In this document: positions 62,871-64,000 of the stretch, one piece after another
Layout of the letters: every line of letters begins with the position of its first letter
Numbering within the stretch: the first letter of the stretch is position 1
Assembly: GCF_900105195.1 (NCBI RefSeq)
Contig: NZ_FNRX01000002.1
Location: 4,030,001-4,094,000 of the forward strand
Source: Rhodococcus pyridinivorans
GTDB taxonomy: Bacteria > Actinomycetota > Actinomycetes > Mycobacteriales > Mycobacteriaceae
DNA: 64,000 nt
Reading direction: 5' to 3'
The notes under the pieces: model-generated
What the model saw: only the letters and a program-made list of their open reading frames with translations
Databases searched by the model: none
Told to the model about the DNA's origin: nothing
Made by a program: the position numbers and the translations under genes

Positions 62871-63092
62871 CTACCGCTGAGCGCCGAACACCTTGTCGAG
62901 GAAGTGGGTGGCGCGGTAGCCGGGCGGTGTGCCCTGCACGACGACCGCCCATCCCTCGGAGTTCTCGGTGCGCAGCGGGAGGATCGCCTGGTACTCCGGG
63001 GATTCGTACCAGGACCGGGCACGGTCGACGTCGGGGAATTTACCCCGGAAGTAATGGTGACCGTTCCCGGCCGGCTCTACTGTCGGGTGCAT
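62871..63092 (-). pseudogene. DUF1330-like C-terminal fragment
   Basis: 73 residues. GKFPDVDRARSWYESPEYQAI followed by LRTENSEGWAVVVQG matches the second half of DUF1330 proteins (FPDxxxARxWYxSPEYQ). The usual N-terminal half is missing; the upstream frame is shadow sequence of the XRE gene. The only ATG (63092) overlaps the XRE start codon on the other strand. It is therefore probably a remnant left next to the regulator, although a short functional protein cannot be excluded. Stop TAG. Confidence 0.5.
63078..63083 (+). promoter_or_regulatory. Predicted -10 box (TACTGT) for the XRE regulator
   Basis: TACTGT lies seven bases before the ATG at 63091 and inside the first codons of the DUF1330-like fragment on the other strand, which argues that one of the two is not normally expressed. 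Confidence 0.5.
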
Positions 63093-63909
63093 GACCACGG
63101 TCGACACTCCCCACGCCGGCGCCCTGCTGCGGGCATGGCGCGAGCGCCGCGGCCTGAGCCAGCTCACCCTGGCCCATACCGCCGGCATCTCGTCGCGGCA
63201 TCTCAGCTTCGTCGAGACCGGCCGGTCCCGCCCGTCACGCGCGACCGTGCTGAAGCTGAGTGACCGGCTGGACATCCCGCTGCGCGAACGCAACACCATT
63301 CTGGTCGCGGCGGGACATGCGCCTGTCTACCCCGAGCATCACCTCGGCGATATGCCGATGGCGGCGATCTCCGACGCGATCACGCGGATCCTGTCGTCGC
63401 ACCACCCCTTTCCCGCACTCGTCGTCGACCGGCACTGGACGATGGTCGATTCCAACGACGCCGTCGGGGTGTTCGTCGAGGGGTGCGCTCCGGAACTGCT
63501 GGAACCGCCGATCAACGTGCTGCGACTGACTCTGCACCCGCGGGGACTGGCGCCGCGCATCGTCGATCTCGGGCAGTGGCGCGGTCATCTGCTCGCCCGG
63601 CTGCAACACCAGATCGGTGCGACCGCCGACCCTGTCCTGCTGCGCCTGTACGACGAACTCGCCGGTTATCCCTGCGACGATCCGGTGGAGGAGATCGAAC
63701 CGCATTCGCTGGTCGTGCCGATGCGGTTGCGGACCGAGGCCGGCGAGTTGTCGTTCTTCAGCACGACCACCCTCTTCGGGACCCCGCTCGACGTGACGGT
63801 GTCGGAACTGGCGATCGAGGCGTTCTATCCCGCCGATGAGGCGACGGCCCGGGTCCTGAACCGGATCGTGATCGCCGAATCGGCCGATCACGAATGGTTT
63901 CCGCGCTAA
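63091..63909 (+). CDS. XRE-family regulator with MmyB-like ligand domain
   Basis: 272 residues. The helix-turn-helix occupies about residues 9-65 (LSQLTLAHTAGISSRHLSFVE with GRSRPSR as the following loop). The MmyB-like C-terminal domain (about 100-265) contains VVDRHWTMVDSNDAVG and NVLRLTLHPRGLAPRIVDL, typical of regulators that bind fatty-acid-like ligands. Usually such regulators control the divergent neighbour; here that is only a gene fragment. Ends with TAA. Confidence 0.87.
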   Translation: MTTVDTPHAGALLRAWRERRGLSQLTLAHTAGISSRHLSFVETGRSRPSRATVLKLSDRLDIPLRERNTILVAAGHAPVYPEHHLGDMPMAAISDAITRILSSHHPFPALVVDRHWTMVDSNDAVGVFVEGCAPELLEPPINVLRLTLHPRGLAPRIVDLGQWRGHLLARLQHQIGATADPVLLRLYDELAGYPCDDPVEEIEPHSLVVPMRLRTEAGELSFFSTTTLFGTPLDVTVSELAIEAFYPADEATARVLNRIVIAESADHEWFPR

Positions 63910-63955
63910 TGTGGAGGTGCGCGTCTGCCGAGCGGATCATGCGGAGGACACCGAC

Positions 63956-64000
63956 ATGAGCACTGCGAAATGGTGGGTTCTCGATCAGCGGGAGTCCGGC
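63956..64000 (+). CDS. Start of an unidentified gene, cut by the window end
   Basis: ATG at 63956 with GGAGG nine bases upstream. Fifteen codons are visible (STAKWWVLDQRESG after the Met). Too short to assign. Confidence 0.55.
   Translation, partial: MSTAKWWVLDQRESG

Overview
The window is high-GC actinobacterial DNA with gene content typical of mycolic-acid-containing Corynebacteriales: mycothiol (mshB), F420 (fbiC), PIM/LAM (pimE, lpqW), glucosyl-3-phosphoglycerate (gpgS), fadD-type ligases and the trehalose importer lpqY-sugABC. A Rhodococcus or close relative is the best guess from gene content. From memory of the Mycobacterium tuberculosis map, the core genes run in the same order as Rv1238 (sugC) down to about Rv1157, so most of the window is a conserved backbone. 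Accessory genes are interspersed, and a non-syntenic tail starts at about 56.9 kb.

Layout. 0-3 kb: a 5'-truncated membrane protein, a SUFU-domain protein and a ParB/Srx-fold protein. 2.9-7.3 kb: the lpqY-sugA-sugB-sugC operon on the minus strand, with stop/start overlaps. 7.3-11.7 kb: Eis acetyltransferase, a phosphatase-like protein, a coiled-coil protein, a GSP17M-like membrane protein and a CitE-like lyase. 11.7-13.5 kb: a soluble MgtE_N-CBS protein with a DUF1003 membrane protein. 13.6-15.6 kb: two tandem secreted transglycosylase-fold proteins, the first lacking the catalytic Glu. 15.7-21 kb: mrp, tatB, htrA, rseA, sigE and an O-methyltransferase. 21-32 kb: alpha-glucan and envelope metabolism (glgC/glgA divergent pair, gpgS, folP2, fadD6), tagA and two LOG-family genes. 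31-33 kb: dapE and dapD, with dapC at 40 kb, giving three lysine/DAP pathway steps. 33-40 kb: an amino-acid permease, a solute-binding/vWA fusion, a PucR-type regulator, a fadD36-like ligase gene interrupted by an in-frame TAG, and a rhomboid-like protein. 41-49 kb: ferredoxin, fbiC, paired membrane PH-domain proteins, a UdgB-type glycosylase and mshB. 49-56 kb: lpqW, typA, a Cys/Lys-rich mini-gene with a second in-frame TAG, a Nudix protein, PCD and pimE. 56-64 kb: a secreted protein, a Ser/Ile/Gly nonapeptide-repeat protein, an MFS pump, a Tat-exported DUF1906 protein, an Mrr-like protein with a degenerate active site, a carotenoid oxygenase, a Mug-type glycosylase and an XRE regulator.

How genes may work together. 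Trehalose recycling (LpqY-SugABC), ADP-glucose synthesis and use (GlgC, GlgA) and glucosylglycerate synthesis (GpgS) feed alpha-glucans and methylglucose lipopolysaccharides. PimE and LpqW act on PIM/LAM. SigE-RseA-HtrA is an envelope-stress module beside the Tat export component TatB. Three DNA glycosylases (TagA, UdgB-type, Mug-type) and a Nudix hydrolase are spread through the window.

Two window-wide signals stand out. At least thirteen genes have a TANNNT box 6-8 bases before the start codon, consistent with leaderless mRNAs. Two genes carry an in-frame amber codon with a family-like reading frame continuing beyond it, although TAG is used as an ordinary terminator about nine times in the same window. 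No tRNA, rRNA, CRISPR array, insertion sequence or phage gene was seen.
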